This document shows, piece by piece, positions 7,994 through 16,521 of a stretch of DNA of 64,000 nt. The first letter of the stretch is position 1. Each line of letters opens with the position of its first letter. A program made the translations under genes and the position numbers. The notes under the pieces are model-generated. The model worked only from the letters and a program-made list of their open reading frames with translations. It was not told where the DNA came from and ran no database searches. Location of the stretch: assembly GCF_028767185.1 (NCBI RefSeq), contig NZ_JARACK010000002.1, positions 310,001 to 374,000 of the forward strand, given 5' to 3'. Origin of the DNA: Mangrovimonas aestuarii (GTDB lineage Bacteria > Bacteroidota > Bacteroidia > Flavobacteriales > Flavobacteriaceae).

Positions 7994-8052
7994 ATCGGTC
8001 AGGCTAAATGCAGTAGTTGCGCATAGCCTCTATTGTCGATTTAGCTATTGTT
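7994..8052. repeat. attC-like site 8, centre deleted
   Basis: ATCGGTCAGGCTAAATGCAG aligns with the subfamily C left arm and TTTAGCTATTGTT is the right arm. Only about 58 bp separate the cores because the central spacer is missing. The right flank GTTGGGC pairs exactly with GCCCAAC at the far end of the next cassette. Confidence 0.6.
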
Positions 8053-8080
8053 GGGCGCTGGCCGAACAACCCTCATCGAA

Positions 8081-8620
8081 TCATTTGTCGCAATTACTTC
8101 CCTTTGTCACTGAAGTACCAGTCGTAGTCCATCTGTCACCGTATATAGATTCATAACACACCTTAAATTCAAAGTTACTAGAATCAAGTTTTACGAATAT
8201 TTTATCGGCCCATTCTGGATCTGCTATCTGAAACGGTCTAATTGAATTTTGAGATGACAATACCCTATTTTCTATCCTGTTGGTCAAATGTGGGAAATAG
8301 CCTGTCCCTAATAGTTCAATAAAGAGTGAGTCCGGCTTTATCTCTTTTCCATTTAATTTCATGTTAACGTCTTTTATCAATGCGGGTCCCACCCCATTAT
8401 TTGTCACCTCAAGTTGGAGTCCAGTTTCTTCATTAAACACAAGTATCCATTCTAGATGTGGCCATGATGAAGCATGGAGCTGTTCTCTCATTATACTTGC
8501 TTGATAAATGTAAACTGATACGGTGATTAAGTTTATTAGTATTGCAATGAGTCCAATTACGACTCCGGTGTCTAGTTTGTTTTTCTGTCTCGCAGGTTTT
8601 ATTTCATCAATTTCTTCCAT
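8081..8620 (-). CDS. Hypothetical single-pass membrane protein
   Basis: A 179-aa protein with a cytoplasmic-type N-terminus (EEIDEIKPARQKNKLD), one membrane helix at residues 20-41 (VVIGLIAILINLITVSVYIY), then a beta-rich extracytoplasmic part (LEWILVFNEETGLQLEVTNN). The arrangement resembles small membrane-anchored proteins often found as cargo, but no family is recognised. Cassette ends match: GTTGGGC on the left and GCCCAAC on the right. Confidence 0.6.
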   Translation of the reverse strand: MEEIDEIKPARQKNKLDTGVVIGLIAILINLITVSVYIYQASIMREQLHASSWPHLEWILVFNEETGLQLEVTNNGVGPALIKDVNMKLNGKEIKPDSLFIELLGTGYFPHLTNRIENRVLSSQNSIRPFQIADPEWADKIFVKLDSSNFEFKVCYESIYGDRWTTTGTSVTKGSNCDK

Positions 8621-8648
8621 AGATTAATATTTAACAAGGTTTGAGCCC

Positions 8649-8766
8649 AACTGTTTGTGTATGGTTTGTTGCTTAAGCGTAAAGATAGGATTTTGTCGAC
8701 ACCCATAGTTCAGCCGCAAGGACTTTCCGCAGGAAACGTCCGAAGCAATGAACCATACAAGGTGTT
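8649..8766. repeat. attC-like site 9, subfamily A
   Basis: Left core here AACTGTTTGTGTATGG (one substitution), inner arm TTTGTTGCTTAAGCG, centre GGACTTTCCGCAGGAAACG, right arm GAACCATACAAGGTGTT. Typical subfamily A structure. Confidence 0.85.
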
Positions 8767-8774
8767 GGCGATAG

Positions 8775-9836
8775 TTATCTTTTCTTATTTATCCATTCCG
8801 TTATATCCATCATTACTTGAGTATCTATTGTTTCAGAAATCTCACTAACCTCTTCTGGTAATCCCGTCTTACAGTTCTGAAATAGGTGATTTAATCCTGG
8901 GTAAATTTTAAAAGTACTTTCTATTTTGTTATTGGATTCAAGAAGTGATTTTACTTGGTTAAAATCATTAGGGTATACAACATATAGATCTTTGTCTCCA
9001 GTAACTGCATAAACATCGCAATTAAGTTTAGATAAAAAGTTTGTATCATTATAGTTTCTCATTTCGTCAAGGTTTATTGAATTTACAAACCAATTCAAAT
9101 TCTCTTCAATAGCCTTTTCGATATCTTCTTCATTTTTATCATTTATATATAAGTAATCTTCAAGATTATTTTCAATAATTTTTTTAGCCTTTTCTCTTAT
9201 TTGGCCAATATCATGACTTGTTTTAATTAATTCCCAGATTTGTGACTCAATTTCAATTTGTTTTTGAATTTTTTCTTTTTCTATACCTCTTGCTTTAAGC
9301 ATTGCTTGTGTTTGAAGTAAAAGACCTTGGTCTGAAGGAAGAGCATAGGGAGCCATTAAGACTAAAAAGTCACAATCTTCATTTTTTAAAGCTGCCATAG
9401 AAGCTACTTTAGTTCCTTCACTCTGGCCAATAAACCCCACCTTACTTATTTTTAAATTCATTTTAAGAGCTTTCAAAGCCACGTTAGCATCCGAAGCAAA
9501 TGTTTCAAGTGTGGCTGTGTTGAAATCACCAGTTGATTTTCCTACTCCTCTTTTGTCATACCTGTAAGAAGCAATACCATTTTCGGCAAGATAATTAGAA
9601 AGTACACTGAAGAATTTATGACCTTCATAAGTTTGGTCACGATCCATTTTACCGGATCCAGCAACTAATACAACCCCTAAAAATGGGCCATCTCCTTCAG
9701 GTAAGGTTAAAGTCCCTGAGAGAACTACACCTTCCGATTCATTTTGCACATTAAGCTCCTTAATTAAAATCGATTGAGCATTAATTATACGGCAAAAAAG
9801 AAAGAGTAGAAATGTGATATATAGTTTCATTTTCAT
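8775..9836 (-). CDS. Exported alpha/beta hydrolase (acyl esterase/peptidase type)
   Basis: A 353-aa protein starting at MKMKLYITFL; the longer ORF upstream runs through site 10. Residues 1-21 form a signal peptide ending INAQS. The fold shows LGVVLVAGSGKMDRD (oxyanion region), the strand-turn SYRYDKRGVGKS, and the nucleophile elbow GFIGQSEGTKVA with Ser in G-x-S-x-G. A late histidine in PGLNHLFQ completes a likely triad. The family hydrolyses esters or short peptides. The cassette ends are TTGGCGAT and ATCGCCAA, an 8-base match. Alternative start: the ATG at 9830. Confidence 0.82.
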   Translation of the reverse strand: MKMKLYITFLLFLFCRIINAQSILIKELNVQNESEGVVLSGTLTLPEGDGPFLGVVLVAGSGKMDRDQTYEGHKFFSVLSNYLAENGIASYRYDKRGVGKSTGDFNTATLETFASDANVALKALKMNLKISKVGFIGQSEGTKVASMAALKNEDCDFLVLMAPYALPSDQGLLLQTQAMLKARGIEKEKIQKQIEIESQIWELIKTSHDIGQIREKAKKIIENNLEDYLYINDKNEEDIEKAIEENLNWFVNSINLDEMRNYNDTNFLSKLNCDVYAVTGDKDLYVVYPNDFNQVKSLLESNNKIESTFKIYPGLNHLFQNCKTGLPEEVSEISETIDTQVMMDITEWINKKR

Positions 9837-9843
9837 AATCGCC

Positions 9844-9965
9844 AAAGGTTTGTATAATTTAGTTGCGTGTATTTGCTTTAAGTCAGCAAACAACAGAGAA
9901 GCAGAAAAATCCATTTGGATTTTTCCAAATGGGCAATGACCCTGCAATTAATTTTATAAATTGTT
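9844..9965. repeat. attC-like site 10, divergent
   Basis: Left core AAAGGTTTGTATAATTTAG, inner arm TTGCGTG, right arm TTTTATAAATTGTTGGC. The centre contains a perfect hairpin TCCATTTGGATTTTTCCAAATGG-like arm around 9911-9934. Confidence 0.75.
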
Positions 9966-9977
9966 GGCAGCAGTAAT

Positions 9978-10826
9978 TTAGTTTTTCTCAAATGTTAAAT
10001 AGTCAGTACCACCATTTCCACCACTAATATCAATCAATTCAATTTTAGTTGCAGTTTGAGAAATGAAATCCCAATCATCGTTTAAATCTTCAAAGTCATT
10101 AGTCAGATTGAAGTTGATGTTGAAGTCTAAATCATCTAGGCTATCATCATTACTGTTACTATCGGTTATACTCCAAGTACCATCATAATTATTTGTTCCA
10201 TTATTAGCATTTAGAACTCCAGAACTATTAAATGTGAAATCATAACCTGTAAAATGATTTGTATCATCCGTTCCTGAATCGATAAAACTTGTAATACGCC
10301 AAGTTCCGCTTGAAACATTATCCTGTATTGTAGATTGAGTTGACGAAGTACAGTTTCCGCTTGGTGTTCCAATTTCAAAAGTCAAGTTATCTGTTCCTCC
10401 ATTTCCTCCACTAACATCAATTAGTACAATTGAATTTGAGGTATAACTGACTATATCCCAATCGTCATTTAAATCTTCAAATTCGTTTGTGAGATTAAAG
10501 TTAATGTTAAAATCAAGGTCGTCGGAACTATCATCATTACTATTACTATCAGTTATACTCCAAGTGCCATTATATGTATTGTTTTGGCTTGTTGCTGTTA
10601 GAGTTCCATTAGAATTAAATTCAAAGGAATAGCAAAGAAAATGTCCAGTTTCGTTATTCCCAGAGTCAACAAAATTAGTTATAATCCAAGTTCCAGATTG
10701 TACTGTGTTTTCTATCTGATTTTGAGTGTTTGAATTTGATGAATCATCATCAGATGAACAAGAAATCATGAAAGAAAATAATCCTAAAAATAAAAAGCAG
10801 CGAGAAATAATTTGTGTTGGTTTCAT
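9978..10826 (-). CDS. Lipoprotein with two tandem lipocalin-like repeats
   Basis: A 282-aa protein. A lipoprotein signal ends in SFMISC (Cys23 from MKPTQ). The rest consists of two copies of a roughly 110-aa unit. Each starts SGTW(I/R)ITNFVDSG, contains YNGTWSITDSNSNDD and DLDFNINFNLTN, and ends DVSGGNGGTD-LTFE. The repeat units keep strong identity at the protein level and partly at the DNA level, pointing to an internal duplication. The fold resembles small lipocalin-like cell-surface proteins of Bacteroidota. The start at MKPTQ was chosen over MENYK because of the signal peptide. Confidence 0.7.
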   Translation of the reverse strand: MKPTQIISRCFLFLGLFSFMISCSSDDDSSNSNTQNQIENTVQSGTWIITNFVDSGNNETGHFLCYSFEFNSNGTLTATSQNNTYNGTWSITDSNSNDDSSDDLDFNINFNLTNEFEDLNDDWDIVSYTSNSIVLIDVSGGNGGTDNLTFEIGTPSGNCTSSTQSTIQDNVSSGTWRITSFIDSGTDDTNHFTGYDFTFNSSGVLNANNGTNNYDGTWSITDSNSNDDSLDDLDFNINFNLTNDFEDLNDDWDFISQTATKIELIDISGGNGGTDYLTFEKN

Positions 10827-10876
10827 AATTTTATAGTTTTCCATTTTAACGTACTATCTTGGTTCTTATTGCTACT

Positions 10877-10946
10877 AACGGTTTGCAGATATACTATCGC
10901 CGCATTTTGAATATAGGGAATTTTGCGGTGGAGTATAGGTGCTGTT
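10877..10946. repeat. attC-like site 11, compact subfamily F
   Basis: Only 70 bp from AAC to GTT: AACGGTTTGCAGATATACTA, then a CCGCATTTTG / TTTTGCGG hairpin, then GGAGTATAGGTGCTGTT. It shares this compact design with site 34. Confidence 0.75.
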
Positions 10947-10962
10947 GTGCATAGTCTTTAGT

Positions 10963-11511
10963 TTAGAGAATTCTAATATGAAGTAATTGATCTGATAATA
11001 TCAAGATAGAACTAGCGAACATTATTAATATGGTTGTCCACGTATTAAATTTCCAACCCAATTTATACCTATTTGAGATCTTATAAACCAAATAAAATAA
11101 GATGACACTAACAAGAATAGATAACGTAAAAACTCCTAATCCAAAGTATTCACTTATTCTTCCTTCATCATTTGGATTAATAAAATTCATCCCCCCGGCA
11201 AGCAGCCTCATGTATAGTGGAGTGAACAAGAAAGGATAAACCAACTTATTCCAGTTTCTCTTAATAAGAAATATATAAACAATTACTGCTTGCATAATAG
11301 TGATTAAAGGTCCCGAAGCCGAAACATAGACATTATGCAGTTCAGTATATTTTTGCCCAGATATTGGTGATACTTTGTTTAGTGTCAGTAATGAATCATA
11401 TCCAAGTGATTCACTTGTAAACCAATGAGTTAATTCATGGGTAATCCAAGTAAAAAATACGGCACCTATACAAACTAAAAGATATTTCCAAGTTATTTTC
11501 TGATCAGTCAT
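10963..11511 (-). CDS. M50-like membrane zinc metallopeptidase candidate
   Basis: A 182-aa protein with five hydrophobic segments. The first contains ITHELTHWF, a H-E-x-x-H zinc site inside a membrane helix as in site-2 proteases. A later NFINPNDEGRIS could supply the third ligand (Asp) as in the NPDG motif of M50, but this match is imperfect. It is short for M50 and lacks a PDZ domain. Activity is inferred. Cassette ends GTTGTGCATAG and ATGCAAAAC match except for one base. Confidence 0.6.
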   Translation of the reverse strand: MTDQKITWKYLLVCIGAVFFTWITHELTHWFTSESLGYDSLLTLNKVSPISGQKYTELHNVYVSASGPLITIMQAVIVYIFLIKRNWNKLVYPFLFTPLYMRLLAGGMNFINPNDEGRISEYFGLGVFTLSILVSVILFYLVYKISNRYKLGWKFNTWTTILIMFASSILILSDQLLHIRIL

Positions 11512-11529
11512 ATTTCATAAATTATGCAA

Positions 11530-11652
11530 AACGGTCTCCGCTATGAGTAGTTGCATGGTTTAGCAGTTGACTTTGCAAGTACGCACCGAACTGAAAATCC
11601 GCTAGGATTTTCAGAAGTAGGCGAGAACAAGCAATTACTTATAGCAATTGTT
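11530..11652. repeat. attC-like site 12, subfamily C
   Basis: AACGGTCTCCGCTATGAGTAG left arm, GTTGCATGG inner arm, AAAATCCGCTAGGATTTTC centre hairpin, TACTTATAGCAATTGTT right arm. Confidence 0.88.
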
Positions 11653-11670
11653 GTGGTTAGTTTTTTTTAT

Positions 11671-12465
11671 TTATTTACTCAATTTTAAAATTCTAAAAGC
11701 TCCTTGAATTACTAAAACAAAAACTATTGATCCGATAATCAAATCAGGTTTGCTTGAACTCAACCAATTTACCAAAAGTCCCGCAATAATAACTCCCAAA
11801 TTGATAATCACGTCATTTGAAGTGAAAATCATACTTGCTTTCATATGAGCTTCTTCTTTACTTTTTGACTTTTGTAAAATATAAAGACAAATTCCGTTTG
11901 CAATAAGTGCAAAAATCGACACAATTATCATTGTCGAAAAGTTGGGAAGTTTCTCGTCTCCTAAAAATCTCCTTAAAACTTCGACAAATCCAATTATCGC
12001 AAGTGTTATTTGAAAATATCCAGCAAGTTTCGCAATTCGTTTTTTTCTTGTCAGAGTTCCTCCAACTGCAAAAAGACTGATTCCGTAAACAAAACTGTCG
12101 GCAAGCATATCCAAACTATCAGCAACTAATCCCATTGACTTTGAGATTATTCCAGTTGTCATTTCGATTAGGAAAAAGGCGAAATTGATTCCGAGTACAG
12201 TCCAGAGTAGTTTTTTCTGGTTTGCATTTTCATTAAATTCCGTTTGGTCAGTTTGTTCAGTCGAGATTTTCTTTCCGCCTAAATTCAGTTCAATAACTGA
12301 CTTTTCGATTTGGTCGATTTGTCCGCTGTGAAAAACGGTCAGTTTTCGGTTTGGAATGTCAAAGACCAAATTCGCAATACTTGAGATTCCGTCCAATTTC
12401 ATTCGGATTAGATTTTCCTCTGAAGGACAGTCCATTTTGGTAATCTCAAATATTGTTTTATTCAT
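11671..12465 (-). CDS. Cation diffusion facilitator (CDF) with N-terminal HMA-like domain
   Basis: A 264-aa inner-membrane transporter. Residues 1-65 look like a heavy-metal-associated domain (TIFEITKMDCPSEENLI), but the usual MxCxxC is reduced to a single Cys. From residue 85 there are about six membrane segments. ADSLDMLADS is the CDF metal site (D-x3-D), with SNDVIINLG as the second. The short C-terminus ends right after the last helix, so the cytoplasmic C-terminal domain of classical CDFs is missing. Cassette ends GTTGTGGTTAG and TTAACCACAAC match at 10 of 11 bases. Confidence 0.85.
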   Translation of the reverse strand: MNKTIFEITKMDCPSEENLIRMKLDGISSIANLVFDIPNRKLTVFHSGQIDQIEKSVIELNLGGKKISTEQTDQTEFNENANQKKLLWTVLGINFAFFLIEMTTGIISKSMGLVADSLDMLADSFVYGISLFAVGGTLTRKKRIAKLAGYFQITLAIIGFVEVLRRFLGDEKLPNFSTMIIVSIFALIANGICLYILQKSKSKEEAHMKASMIFTSNDVIINLGVIIAGLLVNWLSSSKPDLIIGSIVFVLVIQGAFRILKLSK

Positions 12466-12496
12466 TTAGTTTCTCGGTTTTTTTGACATTAACCAC

Positions 12497-12611
12497 AACG
12501 GTTTGCGTATAGTTTCATTGCGTGAAAATCCGCAGGATTTTCGGGGTTAAGAAACTAAGATAGCAAAATTGCGAGGATTTTCCGAGAGGAAAATCGGACG
12601 CAATGAATTAT
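12497..12611. repeat. attC-like site 13, subfamily B
   Basis: AACGGTTTGCGTATAG, TTTCATTGCG, AAAATCCGCAGGATTTTC hairpin, GAGGATTTTCCGAGAGG hairpin, AATTATACACGCTATT. The right core is ATT in place of GTT. Confidence 0.85.
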
Positions 12612-12641
12612 ACACGCTATTAGCAGCTGCTCTTTTTTTTG

Positions 12642-13685
12642 TTATGGTTTAAACTTCTCAAATTCTTGACCGTTAAACTTATATGCTCCGTTATCGTGTG
12701 TTCCAAGCCAAAGGTCACCATTGTTGTCTTTGTAAATGCTAAATAGTATAATGTCTTGTGAGTTTTCTTGAACGGCATAATGAGTAATTTTCGTCCCATC
12801 GTATTTCCAAACGCCATTTCGATAAGTTACAAACCATAAATTATTATTGTTGTCTTTTACTGTTGATAGATACTCATTTAGGCCACTTGTATTTTTCCCA
12901 TCTAAACTACCTATGCTTTCGTGTCTTGTATAAAACTTATTGCTTTTTAATGTTAAGCTGTCATAAATACTATAACGGTTTTCGGTATTGAACCAAAAGT
13001 CACCATTTTTATCTTCCGTAATTGAACGCACTCCGTTAGCACCTTCGTTACGAAATTCGGTCACATCTTCTTCGGTTATCCAATCAAACGATTTCCCATC
13101 ATATCGGCAAACACCAACAGGGTTTGTACCAAACCAAATATTTCCTTTTGTGTCTTTATAAATACTGTAGACTCCAAAAGGATTGGGCAGACTTGGTGGT
13201 TCAGGCAACTTCAATTTATGTAAAGTTGTACCGTCATACCGATAAACGTAATTTTCTAAATCGTACGTATGTTTAAACCATAAATCTGTGGATTTAAGTT
13301 GCCAAACATTGCTGGGGACTGAAGCTAATGTTGTAAATGTATTTCCGTTAAACTTAACAATGGTCGGCTTTGGATAAAAACTGGTGAAGTATATATTACC
13401 AGATTCATCTTGTTTTATTTCATCAACTCTATTGTTTGGCAAACCGTGCTTTGTTGTGTAATTAATCAATTTCTTTCCATCATATCTATAAACTCCTGTT
13501 TCCCAACTTCCAAACCAATAAACATTTTTCTTGTCTTGGTAAACAACCATTATACTGCTTCCAAGTTCCATTACTGTATCGCCATTTATAAATGGGTTTG
13601 AGTTATTTTTCTTATCAGTTGTCTGACCATTGCACGAAGTCAACAGAGATAAAAAGCTAAGAAATAAAAGTATGTTTAGTTTCAT
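12642..13685 (-). CDS. Two-component-regulator-type beta-propeller lipoprotein
   Basis: A 347-aa protein. A lipoprotein signal ends SLLTSC (start placed at MKLNILLF because upstream codons run into site 14). The mature protein consists of propeller blades with the repeat DxxGNIWFGTxxxGVxRYDGKxF seen at least six times (for example DTKGNIWFGTNPVGVCRYDG and DNNGDLWLGTHDNGAYKFNG). This is the Reg_prop repeat of hybrid sensor kinases, but here there is no kinase domain, only the sensor-like propeller. Confidence 0.8.
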   Translation of the reverse strand: MKLNILLFLSFLSLLTSCNGQTTDKKNNSNPFINGDTVMELGSSIMVVYQDKKNVYWFGSWETGVYRYDGKKLINYTTKHGLPNNRVDEIKQDESGNIYFTSFYPKPTIVKFNGNTFTTLASVPSNVWQLKSTDLWFKHTYDLENYVYRYDGTTLHKLKLPEPPSLPNPFGVYSIYKDTKGNIWFGTNPVGVCRYDGKSFDWITEEDVTEFRNEGANGVRSITEDKNGDFWFNTENRYSIYDSLTLKSNKFYTRHESIGSLDGKNTSGLNEYLSTVKDNNNNLWFVTYRNGVWKYDGTKITHYAVQENSQDIILFSIYKDNNGDLWLGTHDNGAYKFNGQEFEKFKP

Positions 13686-13730
13686 TGTCGTTCTGTTTAA
13701 TCTTTGCAAGGTCGTTTCAGAGTTACTGCT

Positions 13731-13920
13731 AACGGTCGTGGCTATGAGTAGTGCGGGCGCAAATTTGTACTTTCCTTTCGGTTGGACACAGAGCCAAAAC
13801 CTTGTTTCTGGGTTTTTATCTTATCATTTCAAAAGCCAAAACAAGGTTTTGGCGGTCGTTGCAAAATATCAATTTATTTTTGGTAAAGCACCTAATCCCG
13901 CATTACTTATAGCCGTTGTT
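13731..13920. repeat. attC-like site 14, long subfamily G
   Basis: 190 bp from AAC to GTT. Left arm AACGGTCGTGGCTATGAGTAG, right arm TTACTTATAGCCGTTGTT. The enlarged centre has an AGCCAAAACCTTG / AAGGTTTTGGC hairpin shared in design with site 26. Confidence 0.85.
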
Positions 13921-13944
13921 ATGTACAGGACTTTAAGCATTATT

Positions 13945-15030
13945 TCATTCAATTAATTTTTTAATCATTGTCAATGCATAAGATGTCAATTGACGGTCTG
14001 AACTGTTGTTCGATAAAATTGCAATTCCGACTGATTTTTCTGGAACTATTATAACTATACTGGAACTTCCGTAAGTTCCACCATTATGGAAATAAACGGT
14101 TTCGTTTTCCACTTTGTAAATTCCCCAACCCAGACCAACAGTCTGTTCTGGTCCATTTAGCTGGTCCTGAAGGACAATGTCAATCACATTCGCAACATTT
14201 TTGGGTTTTCTGATATGTAATTCCAAGAATTCCAATAAATCTGGCATCGATGTTTTGATGCTACCCGATGGACTTAAACTTGCTAATTGAATCAAAGGCA
14301 TTTTCTCGGATTTTCTATGCGGTATTGCAATATCAGTAAGCTCGTTCTCCGTCAATTTTAAAAAGGTGTTTTCAAGATTATGTTTGTCAATCAAGTATAT
14401 TTCAAACAACTGCTCGAAAGATAAGTTTTGAGATTTCTCGAGTGCATAGGCTAAAAGTCCAATGCCAAAGTTGGAATAGTTAATTTGTCCATAGTTATTT
14501 AGAGTGTCAGTTTCTTTAAGAACTCTCATCATAAAACTTTCAGTAAAAATGCCATAGGGATTGTTCTCGTCGAAACCTTCTAAATTCATAAGACTTTTTG
14601 TACTCTCGAATTGTGGAAGTCCAGATATGTGAGTAGCTAAATCCACTAACCTTATTTTTGACGACCATTTCTTATCAATATAAACACTATCGGGCAGGTA
14701 CTTTGACAAAAGGTCAAATCGGTCTATCTTTTCTTCGGTTTCAAGAGAGGCAAGAATATAAGCGGTATATAATTTTGTAACAGAACCAATTTCGAATAGA
14801 GTGGTGCTGTCAATATCTTTTTGTTCTCTGACGTATTTCCCACCGTAATAATATGTATCAACAAAATCGTTCTTAATTATTCCGATGCTCAAACCAATGT
14901 TTGTAGAATCCTTAAAATGCTCCATAGCAATGCTGTCGGCAATTATTTTTGAATTTTGTGAAAAAACAGTTTGACTTATTGTACATAGGAATAAGAAGGA
15001 CGTCAATTTTATAATTGCTGAAATTTTCAT
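13945..15030 (-). CDS. Serine beta-lactamase-fold hydrolase (class C/D-peptidase type)
   Basis: A 361-aa exported protein starting MKISAIIKLTSFLF; the longer ORF start would lie in site 15. It has a signal peptide ending VFSQN, then the motifs of the beta-lactamase/transpeptidase-like family: S-V-T-K in FEIGSVTKLYTA (SxxK), Y-S-N in QINYSNFGIGLLAY (YxN) and H-N-G-G in VYFHNGGTYGSS (HxG/KTG-like). Class C-like lipases and esterases share these motifs, so antibiotic hydrolysis is not implied. Cassette ends ATGT and ACAT around the cores match. Confidence 0.85.
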   Translation of the reverse strand: MKISAIIKLTSFLFLCTISQTVFSQNSKIIADSIAMEHFKDSTNIGLSIGIIKNDFVDTYYYGGKYVREQKDIDSTTLFEIGSVTKLYTAYILASLETEEKIDRFDLLSKYLPDSVYIDKKWSSKIRLVDLATHISGLPQFESTKSLMNLEGFDENNPYGIFTESFMMRVLKETDTLNNYGQINYSNFGIGLLAYALEKSQNLSFEQLFEIYLIDKHNLENTFLKLTENELTDIAIPHRKSEKMPLIQLASLSPSGSIKTSMPDLLEFLELHIRKPKNVANVIDIVLQDQLNGPEQTVGLGWGIYKVENETVYFHNGGTYGSSSIVIIVPEKSVGIAILSNNSSDRQLTSYALTMIKKLIE

Positions 15031-15079
15031 TAATCTAATAGGTTTATTGAAATACACGATGTTTTTTCGTCTTGCACAT

Positions 15080-15185
15080 AACGGTTTGTGTATGGTTTGT
15101 TGCTTAAGCGTAAAGATAGGATTTTGACGCCACCCGTAGTTCAGCCGCAAGGACTTTCCGCAGCAATGATACTATACATGGTGTT
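15080..15185. repeat. attC-like site 15, subfamily A
   Basis: AACGGTTTGTGTATGG, GTTTGTTGCTTAAGCG, GGACTTTCCGCAGCAATG, ACTATACATGGTGTT. It has lost about 12 bp on the right side of the centre relative to site 9. Confidence 0.9.
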
Positions 15186-15199
15186 GGCAAATGTTATTT

Positions 15200-15748
15200 T
15201 TAATAAAGCTCCTTTATTTGTCTGACAATTTTACCACGAGATAAAAGAAGAAATCTCCCATTTGCAGGATCATATTTCTGATTTGTCTCTACAAGTAAGT
15301 CTTCGGTAAACTTCTTATTTAAGCTGTTTGCGTAGTATTTGCCATAATATTTGTGATTGGGTATTAAAATAGGTAAATCGGCAGTATTCTGTCCGTACAT
15401 TATTTGCATATCATAATATTCTGCTACAACAGCAAGTTTATAATTTTTGGAATTACAGTATTCTTGGCATGCTGAGATTAAAATGCATGATTCGGCTGAA
15501 CAGTGTGGTCCCCACCTGTATATTAAAAGTGAATCGACTTCTTTCGAATAGGTCTTTAGTTGTTTACCATTTATAGCAACTACTCGCCCTTCATTACTCA
15601 AATTACTTATACTAGAGCTGTCTTCTAGAAAGATTACATTCTCCTTTTCGGTTACAGAAAGTTTTTTGTAACCGTTATAAAATCCTGGCGTATTCGTAAT
15701 TACACATCCGTTCAAGATTAGAACTAAAATCAGGAATAAGTATCTCAT
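15200..15748 (-). CDS. Hypothetical lipoprotein with thioredoxin-like features
   Basis: A 182-aa protein. The signal ends LILNGC (Cys15). The mature part contains WGPHCSAESCILISACQEYC, a Cys-rich stretch after a strand, and later RFLLLSRGKIVRQIKE. The order of elements is compatible with a thioredoxin-like fold, but the active-site spacing is unusual and I do not assign redox activity. Cassette ends GTTGGCAAATG and TTTGCCAAC are complementary. Confidence 0.55.
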   Translation of the reverse strand: MRYLFLILVLILNGCVITNTPGFYNGYKKLSVTEKENVIFLEDSSSISNLSNEGRVVAINGKQLKTYSKEVDSLLIYRWGPHCSAESCILISACQEYCNSKNYKLAVVAEYYDMQIMYGQNTADLPILIPNHKYYGKYYANSLNKKFTEDLLVETNQKYDPANGRFLLLSRGKIVRQIKELY

Positions 15749-15781
15749 TATTAAATTTTGGGGTGTTTTCTAATGTTTGCC

Positions 15782-15894
15782 AACGGTTTGTGTATGGTTT
15801 GTTGCTAAGCGTAAAGATAGGTTATTGTCGACACCCATAGTTCAGCCGCAAGGACTTTCCGCAGGAAATGTCCGAAGGAACTATAGGCGGTGTT
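15782..15894. repeat. attC-like site 16, subfamily A
   Basis: AACGGTTTGTGTATGG, GTTTGTTGCTAAGCG, GGACTTTCCGCAGGAAATG, GAACTATAGGCGGTGTT. Confidence 0.9.
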
Positions 15895-15907
15895 GTAAAA
15901 CGTTTTT

Positions 15908-16384
15908 TTATTCAGTTCCAAGTCCGTTAACAGTATAAGATTCAGCCAACAATTTTATTTGCTCAGAATTTAGTTCAGTTGGTTTTCGGTCAATTTGTTT
16001 AATTAATTTCCCCTTTTTATAATATAATTCGCTGTTTATAATTGTATCCAATTCGGTTGAGTTATTTTTAAATTGTAGGACTTTAACAAACACCAATTCT
16101 TTGTCTTTATAATAAAATTCGAAGTTTGCAGTCGAGTCATTTGGTTGAGCAGTTTCGGTTATTATTCGGTAAAGATTATTTTTCTTATCAGTCAGTTCAT
16201 AAATTGAAGTTCCGCCCACTATTTCTCCGTTTAAGTCTTCTGTATTAAACTCTGTTATGGATTCATTTAAGTCAGTCCGAGCTTCAATTCCGTTAACATA
16301 GTTTTGGATTTCAGATATTGTTTTGTTTTCCGAACAACTAATCAGAATCCCAAATATTAATGTTATGTAAAATGCTCTTTTCAA
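15908..16384 (-). CDS. Hypothetical lipoprotein
   Basis: A 158-aa protein with a lipoprotein signal MKRAFYITLIFGILISC and a beta-rich mature region (TSIYELTDKKNNLYRIITE, then FYYKDKELVFVKVLQF, then LYYKKGKLIKQIDR). These repeated YYKxKxL strands look like a small beta sheet that could bind a partner at the cell surface. No family assigned. Cassette ends AAACGTTTTACAAC-type match at 13 of 14 bases. Confidence 0.55.
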   Translation of the reverse strand: MKRAFYITLIFGILISCSENKTISEIQNYVNGIEARTDLNESITEFNTEDLNGEIVGGTSIYELTDKKNNLYRIITETAQPNDSTANFEFYYKDKELVFVKVLQFKNNSTELDTIINSELYYKKGKLIKQIDRKPTELNSEQIKLLAESYTVNGLGTE

Positions 16385-16393
16385 ATGTTTTAC

Positions 16394-16511
16394 AACGGTT
16401 TGTGTATGGTTTGTTGCTTAAGCGTAAAGATAGGATTTTGTCGATACCCATAGTTCAGCCGCGAGGACTTTCCGCAGGAAATGTCCGAAGCAATGAACTG
16501 TACACGGTGTT
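16394..16511. repeat. attC-like site 17, subfamily A
   Basis: AACGGTTTGTGTATGG, GTTTGTTGCTTAAGCG, TCGATACCCATAG, GGACTTTCCGCAGGAAATG, GAACTGTACACGGTGTT. Identical to site 19. Confidence 0.92.
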
Positions 16512-16521
16512 GTAAAACGTT

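Noticed and set aside
13630-13956. Plus-strand ORF covering site 14
   Set aside because: It spans the long recombination site and antisense parts of two genes. Treated as a chance frame.
13945-15030. Antibiotic resistance beta-lactamase
   Set aside because: The SxxK, YxN and HxG motifs are shared with many esterases and peptidases of the same fold. Resistance is not supported by sequence alone.
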